6,269 nt of DNA, taken from positions 1 to 6,269 of the forward strand of contig JACMMN010000179.1 of the NCBI GenBank assembly GCA_014379075.1, read 5' to 3'. Under the pieces are notes generated by a model. It had not been told where the DNA came from, made no database searches, and saw only the letters and a list, made by a program, of their open reading frames with translations. This DNA comes from Pyrinomonadaceae bacterium. GTDB taxonomy: Bacteria; Acidobacteriota; Blastocatellia; Pyrinomonadales; Pyrinomonadaceae. The position numbers and the translations under genes were made by a program. Below, in pieces: positions 5,391 to 6,269 of this stretch. The number at the start of each line of letters is the position of its first letter. The stretch's first letter is position 1.

Positions 5391-6269
5391 CTACCGGGTC
5401 GCTCGGGCCAGAAACTTCCGTGAAATTCCGCTGACATCTAGAATCGAAATGGCCGTTTTAGCAAAAAAAGGCATAAACGCGAACCGCCTTAAGAGCGACG
5501 AAACGAGCAAACGCCGGGCAAATGTTTGCTTATGCAGCCGCTTATATTCCGTCGAAAGTGTTTCGAACGACAAGTTGTGAAGGGCTACGCAACCCGCGAG
5601 TATTCGGGCGCTTTCCAAAGCCATTAACATTCCGCCGCCGGTAAACGGATCGATAAACGCCGCTGAATCTCCAACGGCAAGAATGCCGGGCGCAGGTGAC
5701 AGATTCTTAAGGCCGAAAGAATCGACAGAAACTGCAAGGTATTTTGCCGACGGCAAAGAATCCTTCATCGTCTCGAAGGCACGCTTATTCTTGTATATGA
5801 CTTCTTCAACCAGTTTATCGGTATTCCCGCTGAACTCACGCACGACTGAGGATCTTACGAGGAAGCAATGATTAGCGAGCCCGTCTTCGATAGGGCTTAA
5901 TCCGCCATAACCGTCGCGAAAAGAGTAGATCTCGCACCGGCCTTTTTCAATATGGACATTTTGCAAGTGACTTTTGAAGCCGATATAAGCGTTCCGGTTC
6001 GGTGTAGGAATTTGATTCAAATAACCCGCATTCTTTTGAACAAGTTTTGAAACGATCCGGGACCGGCCGGTCGCGTCGATGATCAGGCCTGTCTCTATTT
6101 CTGCACTCGTGCCATCGCTATTTCGGATCTTTAATACCCACTGACTCGGAGAGTTGCGGGATAAACCAACCGCGGCAGTCTCTCCTAAGACTTCCACTCC
6201 CAGTTGCTTTGCTCGTTCGAGCAGTTTCCAATCCATCCGCTCCCGGCTCAAACTTAAAGCGAATTCGCC
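5391..6269 (-). CDS. FAD-dependent oxidoreductase, geranylgeranyl-reductase/UbiH-like family, C-terminal part (5' end off the window)
   Basis: 292 codons and a TAG stop are visible. The frame is open to the window edge, where it reads GEFALSLSRERMDWKLLERA. This is the region just before the substrate domain in this superfamily (an LSRxRxDxxLLERA-type segment), so the true start and the N-terminal GxGxxG Rossmann motif lie outside. A TTG at 6251 is in frame but would remove conserved residues. Two family motifs are present: LIIDATGRSRIV (about 6055-6090) and the FAD-ribityl-binding ILAVGDSAAFIDPFTGGGM (about 5630-5690). The C-terminus is basic and partly hydrophobic (LLRRFAFMPFFAKTAISIL), perhaps touching the membrane. 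Members reduce or hydroxylate isoprenoid, quinone or polyketide-like substrates. The substrate cannot be read from the sequence, and members beside type III polyketide synthase genes are a possibility to check upstream. It is separated from the receptor by 230 bases with a candidate promoter, so it is probably a different transcription unit. Confidence 0.85.
   Translation of the reverse strand, partial: GEFALSLSRERMDWKLLERAKQLGVEVLGETAAVGLSRNSPSQWVLKIRNSDGTSAEIETGLIIDATGRSRIVSKLVQKNAGYLNQIPTPNRNAYIGFKSHLQNVHIEKGRCEIYSFRDGYGGLSPIEDGLANHCFLVRSSVVREFSGNTDKLVEEVIYKNKRAFETMKDSLPSAKYLAVSVDSFGLKNLSPAPGILAVGDSAAFIDPFTGGGMLMALESARILAGCVALHNLSFETLSTEYKRLHKQTFARRLLVSSLLRRFAFMPFFAKTAISILDVSGISRKFLARATR

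Noticed and set aside
6249..6251. TTG as the start of the flavoprotein
   Set aside because: The frame is open upstream with family-like sequence, and the FAD-binding N-terminus would be missing. The gene is cut by the window edge.

Overview
The window suggests an Acidobacteriota chromosome, probably of the Blastocatellia type. The main evidence is a very long Oar-like TonB-dependent receptor with an N-terminal carboxypeptidase-regulatory-like domain, a protein style typical of that phylum. Base composition looks close to balanced. The placement is an inference from protein style, not a database result. All four genes lie on the minus strand, so the biological reading order runs from high to low coordinates.

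Reading that way, the window holds: (1) 6269-5391, the C-terminal part of an FAD-dependent oxidoreductase of the geranylgeranyl-reductase/UbiH-like superfamily, cut by the window edge; (2) 5390-5161, an intergenic region with a candidate promoter, a possible structured leader and a clear Shine-Dalgarno; (3) 5160-1390, the 1256-residue outer-membrane receptor; (4) 1372-1313, a strong symmetric intrinsic terminator; (5) 1230-304, queG, epoxyqueuosine reductase, with a GTG start and possibly a leaderless transcript; (6) 303-93, a 211-base gap packed with inverted repeats; (7) 92-1, the first codons of moaA (GTP 3',8-cyclase, first step of molybdenum cofactor synthesis), recognised from its radical-SAM N-terminus and cut by the window edge.

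The most interesting part is the queG-moaA gap. It starts with a REP-like palindromic element abutting the queG stop. A 21-bp hairpin follows, then two helices in H-type pseudoknot order, then a GC-rich hairpin that contains the only ribosome-binding-like sequence of moaA. The layout is that of a cis-regulatory RNA with a switchable expression platform. moaA is a classic target of the Moco riboswitch, but I do not see the conserved Moco-motif sequence I remember, so this may be a divergent or different regulator.

The genes do not form an obvious single pathway. QueG and MoaA are both Fe-S cofactor enzymes (QueG also uses cobalamin), while the receptor and the flavoprotein are separate units divided by terminator-like structures. 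Nothing resembling a phage, insertion sequence, CRISPR array or tRNA was seen.
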